From Lachnospiraceae bacterium (GTDB taxonomy: Bacteria > Bacillota > Clostridia > Lachnospirales > Lachnospiraceae), in contig JAGBBP010000043.1 in NCBI GenBank assembly GCA_017938405.1, forward strand, positions 1-50,570: a DNA stretch of 50,570 nucleotides. Direction: 5' to 3'. The notes beneath the pieces were generated by a model that saw only the letters and a program-made list of their open reading frames with translations, was not told the DNA's origin and searched no databases. Positions 23,692 to 31,820 of this stretch are shown in pieces. Every line of letters begins with the position of its first letter. The stretch's first letter is position 1. The translations under genes were made by a program, and so were the position numbers.

Positions 23692-23732
23692 AACGTCCAC
23701 AGAACATTTACGATTCTGTGGACGTTCGTTTA
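23692..23732. terminator. Bidirectional intrinsic terminator
   Basis: Perfect 13-bp stem AACGTCCACAGAA / TTCTGTGGACGTT with a nine-base loop, between the CD3324 gene and the convergent chromate transporter gene. A second small hairpin (GCGTTTCT / AGAGAAACGC) lies just upstream at about 23652. Confidence 0.85.
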
Positions 23733-23787
23733 TCCCCTATTTTTTTCCCTATGTATCCTCCCTGTCTTTCCTTCATAAATTCCCTCA

Positions 23788-24372
23788 TCAAATAGAAACC
23801 GATTCTGCCACCATGGACACTGCCACGCCCAACCCCGCAGACAGTAAAATAATCTTCACGGCACTGAGCTTCTTTTTCCAAAGACGGGTAATCCCGACAT
23901 AAATCCCCACAAGAAGCACCAGAATCACCACAGATACCCAATCCACAGTAAAAGCCTGCAAGCCGGCATAACCTATGGTTTTTAACAGAAGCAGACCTCC
24001 GGTGGATAAAATCAGCGCTACCACCACCGGCTTTACACCTCGCATAAAACCTTTGAAATACTTATTATCCGTCAGGTTTTTAAGCACCGCTGCAATCAGC
24101 AGAATAATGAGGAACGATGGCAACACCACGCCCAAGGTGGCGGCAATGCTTCCGAGGGGGCCTCCCATTACAGAGCCCACATAAGTGGCCGTATTCACCG
24201 CAATCGGTCCCGGCGTGGATTCGCACACACCGATTAAATTGAAAATTTCGCTTTCCGTCAACCATCCGTGTTTTACCACCGTCTCTTCAATCAGCGGTAT
24301 CATTCCGAAGGCGCCGCCGAAGCAAAACAACCCGATTTTAAAAAACTCCAGAAAAAGCAGTAAGTAAATCAT
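23788..24372 (-). CDS. Chromate transporter family half-protein (second gene)
   Basis: 194 residues from the ATG at 24372 (SD GGAGGTGG). FFKIGLFCFGGAFGMIPLIEE and CESTPGPIAVNTATYVGS are the CHR-family signatures (FGG and TPGP). Five or six TMs are seen. Short-chain CHR proteins of about 190 residues work as pairs, and here its start overlaps the stop of the partner as ATGA. Transport of chromate or another oxyanion is the family role; the real substrate in an anaerobe is uncertain. Confidence 0.85.
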   Translation of the reverse strand: MIYLLLFLEFFKIGLFCFGGAFGMIPLIEETVVKHGWLTESEIFNLIGVCESTPGPIAVNTATYVGSVMGGPLGSIAATLGVVLPSFLIILLIAAVLKNLTDNKYFKGFMRGVKPVVVALILSTGGLLLLKTIGYAGLQAFTVDWVSVVILVLLVGIYVGITRLWKKKLSAVKIILLSAGLGVAVSMVAESVSI

Positions 24373-24932
24373 GACTCCACCTCCTTCTTCGGAGAGAAAA
24401 CGGCGTAGAGCACAATTCCCAGGACTCCACCCATCAAAATAAACCAAATGGAACTGAAAGATATCGACAATAAATCAAATACAATCATCAACACAAACAC
24501 AATTCCAAAGGTAATCCGCGGAACTACTCTCTTTTCCAACTTTTTTAACAGATCAATCCCGGCTCTTAAAATCAGAAATGCCACGCCGCATTTGATCCCC
24601 GTAAAAGCGTAAGCTACATATCTGTTTTGCAGAAAGGCATCCAAAAACAGTGAAATCACATATAAAATCACCAAGGACGGCAAAACTACCCCGAGAGTGG
24701 CCATGGCACTTCCTGCCAACCCCTTTTTCTTATAACCCACATAAGTCGCCATATTGATAGCAATCGGTCCCGGCGTGGACTCCGCCACCGTAATGATTTG
24801 CATCAATTCCTCTTCGTCAAGCCACCTCTTCTGCTCCACCACGGTCTCCTTGATTTGCGCAATCATGGCATAGCCGCCGCCAAAGGTAAAGAGACCGATT
24901 TTGGCAAAGGTGAAAAATAATTCCGTTAACAT
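24369..24932 (-). CDS. Chromate transporter family half-protein (first gene)
   Basis: 187 residues. TFAKIGLFTFGGGYAMIAQI and AESTPGPIAINMATYVGYK are the CHR signatures. It pairs with the overlapping downstream homolog; the two presumably form a heterodimer with inverted topology, as in other short-chain CHR systems. It lies 64 bp after the esterase gene on the same strand, with no terminator seen between. Confidence 0.85.
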   Translation of the reverse strand: MLTELFFTFAKIGLFTFGGGYAMIAQIKETVVEQKRWLDEEELMQIITVAESTPGPIAINMATYVGYKKKGLAGSAMATLGVVLPSLVILYVISLFLDAFLQNRYVAYAFTGIKCGVAFLILRAGIDLLKKLEKRVVPRITFGIVFVLMIVFDLLSISFSSIWFILMGGVLGIVLYAVFSPKKEVES

Positions 24933-24996
24933 CTATGATACCTCTTCCGTTCTTTCTCTTATTTCCGTTCCAAACGCTTCACTTGAACAAAACCAT

Positions 24997-25893
24997 CTAT
25001 CGGCATTTCCGGAAAAACTCCAGTTCGTCCTTGTTGCACCGCAATCCCTCTTCACTCCGCAGATTCACATGGAACACATGGGCATCCGCAGGATTTGTCT
25101 GCCCGTACTCATGATATTCATGCGGCACACCGCACTCCTCCAACTTCTTTTTCATCACCGCCGAAGCCGGAAGCAACGGGTCATTCACGCTTGCCATCAA
25201 AAAGGTTTCCGGAAAATCACCGTTCATGTAATCTAAAACGTGCGTTATACTTTCCGTAAGCTTCTCCGACAAATTCTCCGGCAAATAATTCGCGGAAGCT
25301 CTGCTGTCCTTCCTGCCGTAAAGTTCGTATACTCCACAGTTTAAAGCAACCTTTGCCGGAACCGGCATCGTAAGATTCTTTGCCTCCTCAAACAAACTGC
25401 GATACTCCGCCGACGTAGCAAAAATACTGTACTGGCTCAACAGCTGCGCTCCCGCAGAATCTCCCACCAGAAACAGGCGGCTCAAATCCAAACGATACGC
25501 AGCCGCATTCTTCGCCAGAAAGTCCATAAGCCGGCAACAATCCAAAAATCCGCACGGGTACGGATACTCCGGCGCCAGACGGTAATTAAAATTCACCACC
25601 GCAAAGCCCTTGCTTGCCAAATACTTTGTATATAAACTATATAACTTCTTATCTCCGTAAAACCAACCGCCACCGTGCATGCTGACAATCACCGGATAAG
25701 ATTCACTCTCCCACGGGTCCGGATAATAAATATCCGTCAGATGCCACGTCTCCTCCTCCTTTGTAGCAGAGGACGTATATACAATATCTTCCACCTTCCG
25801 AATACCCACAGGTTCCGGAACACCCGCATCTCTCTTTGCATCATTCTCTGCCCATGCGGCACGCGTAGCTTTGATTTCATCAATTAATGCCAT
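24997..25893 (-). CDS. Alpha/beta hydrolase, HSL-type esterase
   Basis: 298 residues; SD AAGGAGG 7 nt before the ATG. The oxyanion-hole motif is SMHGGGWFYGD and the nucleophile elbow is LVGDSAGAQL. A late Asp (NDPLLPASA) and His (NPADAHVFHV) complete the triad. NFNYRLAPEYPYP is typical of hormone-sensitive-lipase/acetyl esterase proteins. No signal peptide, so it is cytoplasmic and acts on small esters, possibly acetylated sugars given the glucan transport genes upstream. Confidence 0.85.
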   Translation of the reverse strand: MALIDEIKATRAAWAENDAKRDAGVPEPVGIRKVEDIVYTSSATKEEETWHLTDIYYPDPWESESYPVIVSMHGGGWFYGDKKLYSLYTKYLASKGFAVVNFNYRLAPEYPYPCGFLDCCRLMDFLAKNAAAYRLDLSRLFLVGDSAGAQLLSQYSIFATSAEYRSLFEEAKNLTMPVPAKVALNCGVYELYGRKDSRASANYLPENLSEKLTESITHVLDYMNGDFPETFLMASVNDPLLPASAVMKKKLEECGVPHEYHEYGQTNPADAHVFHVNLRSEEGLRCNKDELEFFRKCR

Positions 25894-26026
25894 TTCGGGT
25901 CCTCCTTAAACACACTTTCTTTTCTTCCATTTTAGCATAAACAAAATGCAAACACAATCTAAGAAGATAATGTAATAACTTTGCTTCGCCTGAGGTGAAG
26001 AATAACCTTCGGCTCGGGCGTGGCGA

Positions 26027-26273
26027 GTTCTTGCAAGCGCTCATAAAGTATACCAAACCGGAAGAAGAGCCGATATACACTTGTTTTTGAATTTGCCCGA
26101 AGGGCCGCGCCTTTAGCTGAGTCGAAATCACCTTTTAGAGTGGCTTAGGCTTGAGGACGCTACCGAAAGGCTTAGCCACTCTTAAAGGAAGTTTGACGAA
26201 GCGTTGCGATGTGAAAAAACAAGTGTATATCGGCTCTTTTCCGGTCTTAGAAGACTATATTGCTTGCAAGAAC
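26027..26273. repeat. 247-bp nested palindromic element (MITE-like or structured RNA)
   Basis: Three sets of inverted arms are nested about one centre. Outer: GTTCTTGCAAGC (26027-26038) with GCTTGCAAGAAC (26262-26273). Middle: 26057-26088 with 26215-26245, 31 bases matching with one extra G and covering AGAGCCGATATACACTTG. Inner: AGAGTGGCT (26137-26145) with AGCCACTCT (26174-26182). The element ends six bases before the malG stop. A separate hairpin CTTCGCC-TGA-GGTGAAG (25984-26000) lies beside it. No coding ORF of merit and no U-run. Sequence 25894-26026 otherwise holds only the esterase leader. Confidence 0.8.
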
Positions 26274-26279
26274 GGGAAA

Positions 26280-27143
26280 TCATCCCTTCACCGCCCCCGA
26301 CAGTCCTTCGGCATAGTACCGCTGGGTGAATAAAAACAGTGCCGCAATCGGTATGGCCACGCACACGGAACCTGCCGCAAACCTTGTGTAATAATGGTAC
26401 ACGTATTCCCGCTCCAGCATACTCCAAAGCCCGATGGCCACGGTATAATACCGGCTGTCAGCTCCGGCGATGACTCTTGCAAAGATAAAATCCAGCCACG
26501 GTGCCAAAAAGGACGTAATGACCGTATACATAATAATCGGTTTCGAAAGCGGCACCGTAATTTTGTAAAAAATCTTAAACCGGGACGCCCCGTCAATCAT
26601 GGCCGCCTCATCCACACTTTTCGGTATGGTATCAAAGAAACCTTTGGCAATATAAAAGCCCAAGCCTGTACTGGCGGAATACACCAACACCAAAGAAACC
26701 AACTTCATAACACCTTCGGTCAGATTAATTCCCTTTAAAATATAATACACCGCAATCATGGACATGAACGCCGGAAACATACCCAGCACCAACGCCACAT
26801 TCATAAACGGCTTTCTGAGCTTAAAACGCATCCGCGACATGGAATAGGACACCGCCAGTACAAAAAAGGTGGAAATAATACAAGTAAAAATCGATACGAT
26901 TAAGGTATTGGAAAACCAACGCGGAAAGTTCAGCACATCCGTTTCCGTAAACAACCGCGTGAAGTTTTTAAAAGTGATTTCCTTCGGAAAAAACGTCGTA
27001 AAATAGGACCCTGCCTCGCCCCGGAGAGAAGTCATCACAATCCACAGAATCGGGGACAGCCACACTGTTGCCAATACTCCAAGAAGAACATGGAGAAGCA
27101 CGGTACGCAGCTTCTTTTTCCTTTTTACAGAACTATTTTTCAC
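26280..27143 (-). CDS. malG: MalG-like sugar ABC transporter permease
   Basis: 287 residues. Six TMs and the EAA loop (KGFFDTIPKSVDEAAMIDGASRFKIFYKITVPLSKP) mark a CUT1-family permease. Its ATG overlaps the malF stop. It ends in SGAVKG, as MalG-type permeases do. With MalF it forms the channel for maltose/maltodextrin; the ATPase (MalK/MsmK) is not in the window and is probably shared from elsewhere. Confidence 0.9.
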   Translation of the reverse strand: MKNSSVKRKKKLRTVLLHVLLGVLATVWLSPILWIVMTSLRGEAGSYFTTFFPKEITFKNFTRLFTETDVLNFPRWFSNTLIVSIFTCIISTFFVLAVSYSMSRMRFKLRKPFMNVALVLGMFPAFMSMIAVYYILKGINLTEGVMKLVSLVLVYSASTGLGFYIAKGFFDTIPKSVDEAAMIDGASRFKIFYKITVPLSKPIIMYTVITSFLAPWLDFIFARVIAGADSRYYTVAIGLWSMLEREYVYHYYTRFAAGSVCVAIPIAALFLFTQRYYAEGLSGAVKG

Positions 27144-28531
27144 TGAAACCCCTCCTCATTTTTATACGCCGCCGTTTGCCTGTATGCCACCAGCGAAATC
27201 ACAATAGAAATCACAAAGGTCAAAATACCGATAACCGCCCCATAGCAGTAATCCTTATTATCAATGGTCAGCTTGTACAACCACGTCACCAACAGATCTG
27301 TCTTTCCCGCCGTTCCCCGATAATATTCCAATGTCGCCGGAGCACCTCCGGACAGCAGATAGATGACATTAAAGTTATTGATGTTGTTGATAAAGGTGGT
27401 AATCAGGGTCGGTGCCGTGACAAAAAGCATATACGGCAGGGTAATCTTTAAAAAGGTCACCCTGGCATTGGCACCGTCCACCTTTGCCGCCTCGTAAAGC
27501 TCTGTCGGGATGTTCTGCAAAATGCCTGTAGTTGTCAACAGCGTATACGGCACACCCACCCAGATATTCACAACGATAATCGTCACCCGGGCCCAGGTCG
27601 CATTTGTAAAAAACGGCAACGCCGTATCCTGCGCAATGAACCCCCATTCCCGCAACAGTACATTTACCGCACCGTTTGGCTGTAAGAGAGTCCGCATGGT
27701 AAGCAGGGTCACAAACTGCGGTACCGCAATGGAAAGAATAAAGCAGAATCGCCAAAAGCCCTTCCACCGCACTTCTTTTTTATTAATTAAGATGGCCAGC
27801 AGCATTCCCAAAATGTAGTTTAAGAATGTGGCAAAAATTGCCCAGGTAAAGGTCCAGCCTAAAATCGGCCAGAAGGTTTTTCCGAAAGCTCCGTCAAAAT
27901 CCAGCACCGTCCGGAAATTATCCAGACCCACCCAGGTGAAAAGCTTTCCCGGCACCTGGTGGTCTCTGTCGTAGTTGGTAAAGGCCATACTGATCATGAA
28001 CACCAACGGCAATATAGTAAAGACAAGCACACCTAAAACCGGCAGGGAAAGCAAGGTCCGATGCAATCTTCCGTTAAAGTGCATCTCGATTTCTTCCCGG
28101 AACTTCGGCACTCTGCGTCCCGCACGGGAAAGTTCCTCCGCATAGTAAGCGGAACGCACCGCCATCCGCAAGAAAAGCAAAAACGCCAAGGTCAGGAACA
28201 CAAAGATTACCCCGGAAAGCAGGATAAGAAGGGAATTGTCCCCCGGTTCATATACAAAAATCCCCTGGGCATCGTCCCATACCTTTTCCTGGGTTTTCGT
28301 TCCTAAGGTCGGGAGTTTCCGGAGCACGCCGACTCCGGTTCCGAAAAAGTAAATCACATAGGCCGCTGCAAGAAGGAGGAATAAAATTCCCTTTACAACC
28401 TGCCCTCTCCGGATATTTCCCAGACCCGGTACAAGAAGGGAAAACTTGGTGAAAAGGTCACCCTTTCCCCAAGACTCCAAAAAGCCTGCCTCACCGATGG
28501 CTGTAAATTTATTAGAATCCTGTCCCCGCAT
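27140..28531 (-). CDS. malF: MalF-like sugar ABC transporter permease
   Basis: 463 residues. It is longer than most CUT1 permeases because of an N-terminal extension with two or three extra TMs (LLVPGLGNIRRGQVVKGILF, later FVFLTLAFLLFLRMAV), as in MalF proteins of Firmicutes. The EAA loop is ELYEAAKVDGANARVTFLKI. The start overlaps the malE stop by 20 bp. Functional partner of MalE and MalG. Confidence 0.9.
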   Translation of the reverse strand: MRGQDSNKFTAIGEAGFLESWGKGDLFTKFSLLVPGLGNIRRGQVVKGILFLLLAAAYVIYFFGTGVGVLRKLPTLGTKTQEKVWDDAQGIFVYEPGDNSLLILLSGVIFVFLTLAFLLFLRMAVRSAYYAEELSRAGRRVPKFREEIEMHFNGRLHRTLLSLPVLGVLVFTILPLVFMISMAFTNYDRDHQVPGKLFTWVGLDNFRTVLDFDGAFGKTFWPILGWTFTWAIFATFLNYILGMLLAILINKKEVRWKGFWRFCFILSIAVPQFVTLLTMRTLLQPNGAVNVLLREWGFIAQDTALPFFTNATWARVTIIVVNIWVGVPYTLLTTTGILQNIPTELYEAAKVDGANARVTFLKITLPYMLFVTAPTLITTFINNINNFNVIYLLSGGAPATLEYYRGTAGKTDLLVTWLYKLTIDNKDYCYGAVIGILTFVISIVISLVAYRQTAAYKNEEGFQ

Positions 28532-29867
28532 TCAGCGCCTCCTCCAACTGCTTCGTGCGCTCTGCCGCATTTTCCTTGGTAATGGTTCCGTTATAAATCT
28601 CATTGGCAAAGGTCTCCACAATGGTAAACCAGTTGGAGATGGCCGGCACCGTCGGCTGTACCACGGAAGTATGCAGTACTACCGCATTTTCTGCCTCCGC
28701 AATCGGACTTTGAAGTACGGCCTCGGACTCCGCAAGGTTTACATTCACCGGCGTAACGCCACGATATTCAAAACGGTCTCTCTGTACACTTTCGCTACCG
28801 AGATACAAGGCAAGTGCCACAGACGCTGCCATGTTTTCGCTCCGCGGATTTACGCCTACTGCCTTGGAACCGGTGAACTGACGCATCACGCCGGACACTC
28901 CGTTGTCAAAGGTAACAGACGGAAGCTCTGCGGTTTCAAAATTATCACCAAGGGCTTCCTTGATTGCGTTGGCCTTCCAAGAACCGGACACCAAAGAACC
29001 GAGGGTACCGTTTGCAAGACGGGTAATGGAATCATCTCCGGATTCCTTGTGGAATTTCGGATTCTTCACCAAATCCACCAAAAACTCCGTTACAAAACCG
29101 AAATCACCGATATCGGTACCCGCAGCCTCATCCGTCCCGTCCGGTCCGTATAAGGTAAAACCGCCCGCATAATAAAACTGCTCGATATACCAGCTGTCGG
29201 TCAGGTCCATTGCAAATGCCGCTACTCCCTTACCCAAATCCTTTTCTAACATGGTATTTAAGGACTTTACTTCATCCTCGTCAAACATCTCGTCATTGTA
29301 ATACAAAATCAACGTGTTCGGTGTATACGGCACTCCGTACACCGCATCCTCATAGGTCACACTACGGAACATGGTATCATTGTTCATGGTACGAATGGTC
29401 TCTAATGCAGAGCCTCCGAACTCCGCCAAAGCGCCTGCACCCACCAAAGTCGCCAGCTGGTCGTTGGCAAACATATACACGTCTCCGGCCGCATCCAAAT
29501 CCTTCGTTACAATATCCCGTGCATCACCCTCGGAACAAACACCGTACTGAAAGGTAATATCCCACTCCGGATGTTCCTTTGCAAATTCTCCGCACCACTT
29601 GGCAAGAAGACCGTTCGGCAAACCTTCCTGCGGCGCCTGATCCTCTGCCGGGGACCAAACCGTAAGGGTAATCTTCTTCGCTTCGCCAGACTGACTGCCT
29701 TGATTGCCCGATTGGTCCCCCTGATTCCCGGACTGACCCACACCCGGCGTCGTATTATTCCCGCCGTTACCGGAATCCTCGCCGCAGGCACAGGCAGCCA
29801 TGCCAAGCATCATGCCGCAAACTAAGGTTGTTGCTACTATTTTTCTAAGCTTTTTCAACACTCTCAT
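28512..29867 (-). CDS. malE: Maltose/maltodextrin-binding lipoprotein
   Basis: 451 residues. A signal peptide ends at a lipobox near MAACAC, then a Gly/Asn/Gln-rich linker (SGNQGDQSGNQGSQSG). The body begins ITLTVWSPAEDQAPQEGLPNGL, a CUT1 solute-binding protein start, and contains VYGVPYTPNTLILYYNDEMF. It sits next to malF, malG and malQ, so a starch-derived oligosaccharide ligand is likely. The gene is downstream of the malQ terminator, suggesting that it is partly uncoupled from malQ. Confidence 0.88.
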   Translation of the reverse strand: MRVLKKLRKIVATTLVCGMMLGMAACACGEDSGNGGNNTTPGVGQSGNQGDQSGNQGSQSGEAKKITLTVWSPAEDQAPQEGLPNGLLAKWCGEFAKEHPEWDITFQYGVCSEGDARDIVTKDLDAAGDVYMFANDQLATLVGAGALAEFGGSALETIRTMNNDTMFRSVTYEDAVYGVPYTPNTLILYYNDEMFDEDEVKSLNTMLEKDLGKGVAAFAMDLTDSWYIEQFYYAGGFTLYGPDGTDEAAGTDIGDFGFVTEFLVDLVKNPKFHKESGDDSITRLANGTLGSLVSGSWKANAIKEALGDNFETAELPSVTFDNGVSGVMRQFTGSKAVGVNPRSENMAASVALALYLGSESVQRDRFEYRGVTPVNVNLAESEAVLQSPIAEAENAVVLHTSVVQPTVPAISNWFTIVETFANEIYNGTITKENAAERTKQLEEALNAGTGF

Positions 29868-29950
29868 TCTCTTTTCCTCTCATTCCTGTGAACCGCTTCT
29901 TTTTCACTCTCCGGTTTCTACGCCGATTTTCAGTGTACCCTTTCAAACAA

Positions 29951-29997
29951 AAAAGGATGGCGGCTCACACATTTATGTGTATAGCCTAACCATCCTC
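29951..29997 (-). terminator. Intrinsic terminator between malQ and malE
   Basis: On the minus strand: GGATGG / CCATCC outer stem with inner GGCT / AGCC and ACACAT / ATGTGT pairings, then TTTTTTG. About 25 nt beyond the malQ stop and 84 bp before malE. Confidence 0.8.
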
Positions 29998-30022
29998 TTA
30001 AAAATTATACCATTTACTTCTT

Positions 30023-31576
30023 TTACTTTTCCGCCTCAGAAGTTTCCTCTTCCTCCTCCGGTAACATCGGATTTTTATTCTGTCTGCGGTACATCCAGGC
30101 CATGGTCTGGTACTTCTGCACGTCAATCTTTTCGTACTGGTCCTTCTTCATTCGCCACTGCCAGTTGCTACCCATGGTAGACGGGAAATTCATACGGGCT
30201 TCGTTTCCCAGCCCCAGTAAATCCTGCATCTGGAAAATCGCAGTATGAAGGTGGGTACGATATGCGGTACGAATCAATGCTTCCTCTACCGATTCCTGAC
30301 GACCGATACCGAAGTACTCGCGGATCCGTCCCATATCCCAATCGGACTTGCCGGACAAACAACCGTGCAAGGTCTCGTTGTCGTGGGTACCGATATAAGC
30401 AATACTGTTGTTGGACGTAAAGTTATGCGGTAAATACGGGTTGTCCGGCGTACAGTCAAGGGCAAACTCCAGTACCTTCATGCCCGGATACTCATTCGCT
30501 TCCATCAAATCCACCACCGGTTTCGTTACCACGCCAAGGTCTTCGGCAATAATCTTGCCTTCTCCAACCACTTCGTTTATCATCCTGGTCAGCTTTGCAC
30601 CCGGCCCCTTCTTCCACTCGCCGTTCATAGCAGTTTCACTCTCTGCCGGAATGGAATAAAAGTTCACAATACCGATAAAATGGTCGATACGAATCACGTC
30701 ATAACGTTCGGCGGAAATGGCCATACGGCGTCTCCACCAGTCAAAATCCTGTTCCTCCATCACATCCCAGCGGTACAACGGATTGCCCCAACGCTGGCCC
30801 GTAGCGGAAAACAAATCCGGCGGAACTCCCGCGATGTTGATTTCTCTGCGGAGAGCATCCAGCTCAAACAAATCATAATGGGCCCACACATCCGAAGAGT
30901 CCATTGCCATATACAACGGAATATCTCCGATAATCGCTACGCCCTTACGCTTTGCGTACTTCCGCAGACGATTCCACTGCTCATCAAACTTAAACTGGCA
31001 AAACATGTAATAGCCCACTTCCTCGGAAAGCTTCTGCTCCATCTTTTCGAGAGCTGCTTCCTCATGGCAACGGAGCGGCATCTCCCACTCCTGCCACGGT
31101 TGTCCGCCGAAAGAATCCTTAATGGCCATAAAAAGCGCATAATCCCGCAACCAATACTCGTTCTTTTTACAAAACTCCTTAAATTCCTTGGTCTCCTGAT
31201 GCTTACTGTTTTTATACGCAATGTGAAGTACTTCCCGGCGGCCCATATAAAGTGCACCGTAATCCACGGTCTCCGGCTTCTCGCCCCATTCGATTTCACT
31301 GCAGTCCTCCACGGAAATCAAGCCCTCTTCAATCAGGGTCGGAAGATCGATAAAATACGGATTACCTGCAAAGGCGGAAAAGGACTGATACGGGCTGTCA
31401 CCGTAGCCCGTCGGTCCCACCGGCAACACCTGCCAGTAAGAATACTCCATCTCTCTTGCAAAATCCACAAAGGCAAAGGCTTCCTTACCTAATGTACCGA
31501 TGCCGTACGGTCCCGGAAGACTGCTGATGGGCATCAAAATGCCCGCGCTCCGTTCCCATTTTCTTTCTGTTGCCAT
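30023..31576 (-). CDS. malQ: 4-alpha-glucanotransferase (amylomaltase)
   Basis: 517 residues; SD AAAGGGGA. Glycoside hydrolase family 77 signatures run throughout: GILMPISSLPGPYGIGTLG at the N-terminus, YWQVLPVGPTGYGDSPYQSF, VIRIDHFIG with the nucleophile Asp, IAEDLGVV with the acid/base Glu, and YIGTHDNETLHG with the third carboxylate. It transfers glucan chains from imported maltodextrins. The C-terminus carries an acidic tail (LPEEEEETSEAEK). The upstream region 31577-31750 is AT-rich; TCGAAA / TTTCGA repeats near 31636-31656 might be an operator, but this is weak. Confidence 0.95.
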   Translation of the reverse strand: MATERKWERSAGILMPISSLPGPYGIGTLGKEAFAFVDFAREMEYSYWQVLPVGPTGYGDSPYQSFSAFAGNPYFIDLPTLIEEGLISVEDCSEIEWGEKPETVDYGALYMGRREVLHIAYKNSKHQETKEFKEFCKKNEYWLRDYALFMAIKDSFGGQPWQEWEMPLRCHEEAALEKMEQKLSEEVGYYMFCQFKFDEQWNRLRKYAKRKGVAIIGDIPLYMAMDSSDVWAHYDLFELDALRREINIAGVPPDLFSATGQRWGNPLYRWDVMEEQDFDWWRRRMAISAERYDVIRIDHFIGIVNFYSIPAESETAMNGEWKKGPGAKLTRMINEVVGEGKIIAEDLGVVTKPVVDLMEANEYPGMKVLEFALDCTPDNPYLPHNFTSNNSIAYIGTHDNETLHGCLSGKSDWDMGRIREYFGIGRQESVEEALIRTAYRTHLHTAIFQMQDLLGLGNEARMNFPSTMGSNWQWRMKKDQYEKIDVQKYQTMAWMYRRQNKNPMLPEEEEETSEAEK

Positions 31577-31759
31577 AATAAAATCCCCTTTCGGTTCGAT
31601 TTGGTTCTTATCCCACTTAGTTTATACGTAACTCGAAATTTTACTCGTTTCGAATATGATGTTTCATCTTTTTATGGATTTAATTAATATAATTATTTTA
31701 CCATTATACCGTCACTTTTTCAATTAAATTTACTCACATTTCTTATCATGATTTTAGTA

Positions 31760-31789
31760 AAGCCCCGGCAAATTTCTCTGCCGAGGCTT
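31760..31789 (-). terminator. Terminator of the sigma-fusion gene
   Basis: AAGCC-CGGCA / TGCCG-GGCTT stem with one mismatch and an eight-base loop; on the minus strand it is followed by TTTACTAAAAT. It lies 32 bp beyond the stop at 31821. Confidence 0.65.
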
Positions 31790-31820
31790 CCCCCTTAGAA
31801 TATTATTATACAATATTTCC

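Noticed and set aside
26027..26273. Plain rho-independent terminator for malEFG
   Set aside because: The arms are far longer than a terminator, the centre is structured in its own right, and no U-run follows on either strand.
25880..26333. Two small ORFs sharing a KQVYIGS string
   Set aside because: The shared string is just both arms of the palindrome read in opposite directions; neither has an SD.
31636..31656. LacI-type operator upstream of malQ
   Set aside because: TCGAAA and TTTCGA form only a six-base inverted repeat with a nine-base spacer; too weak to call without comparison.
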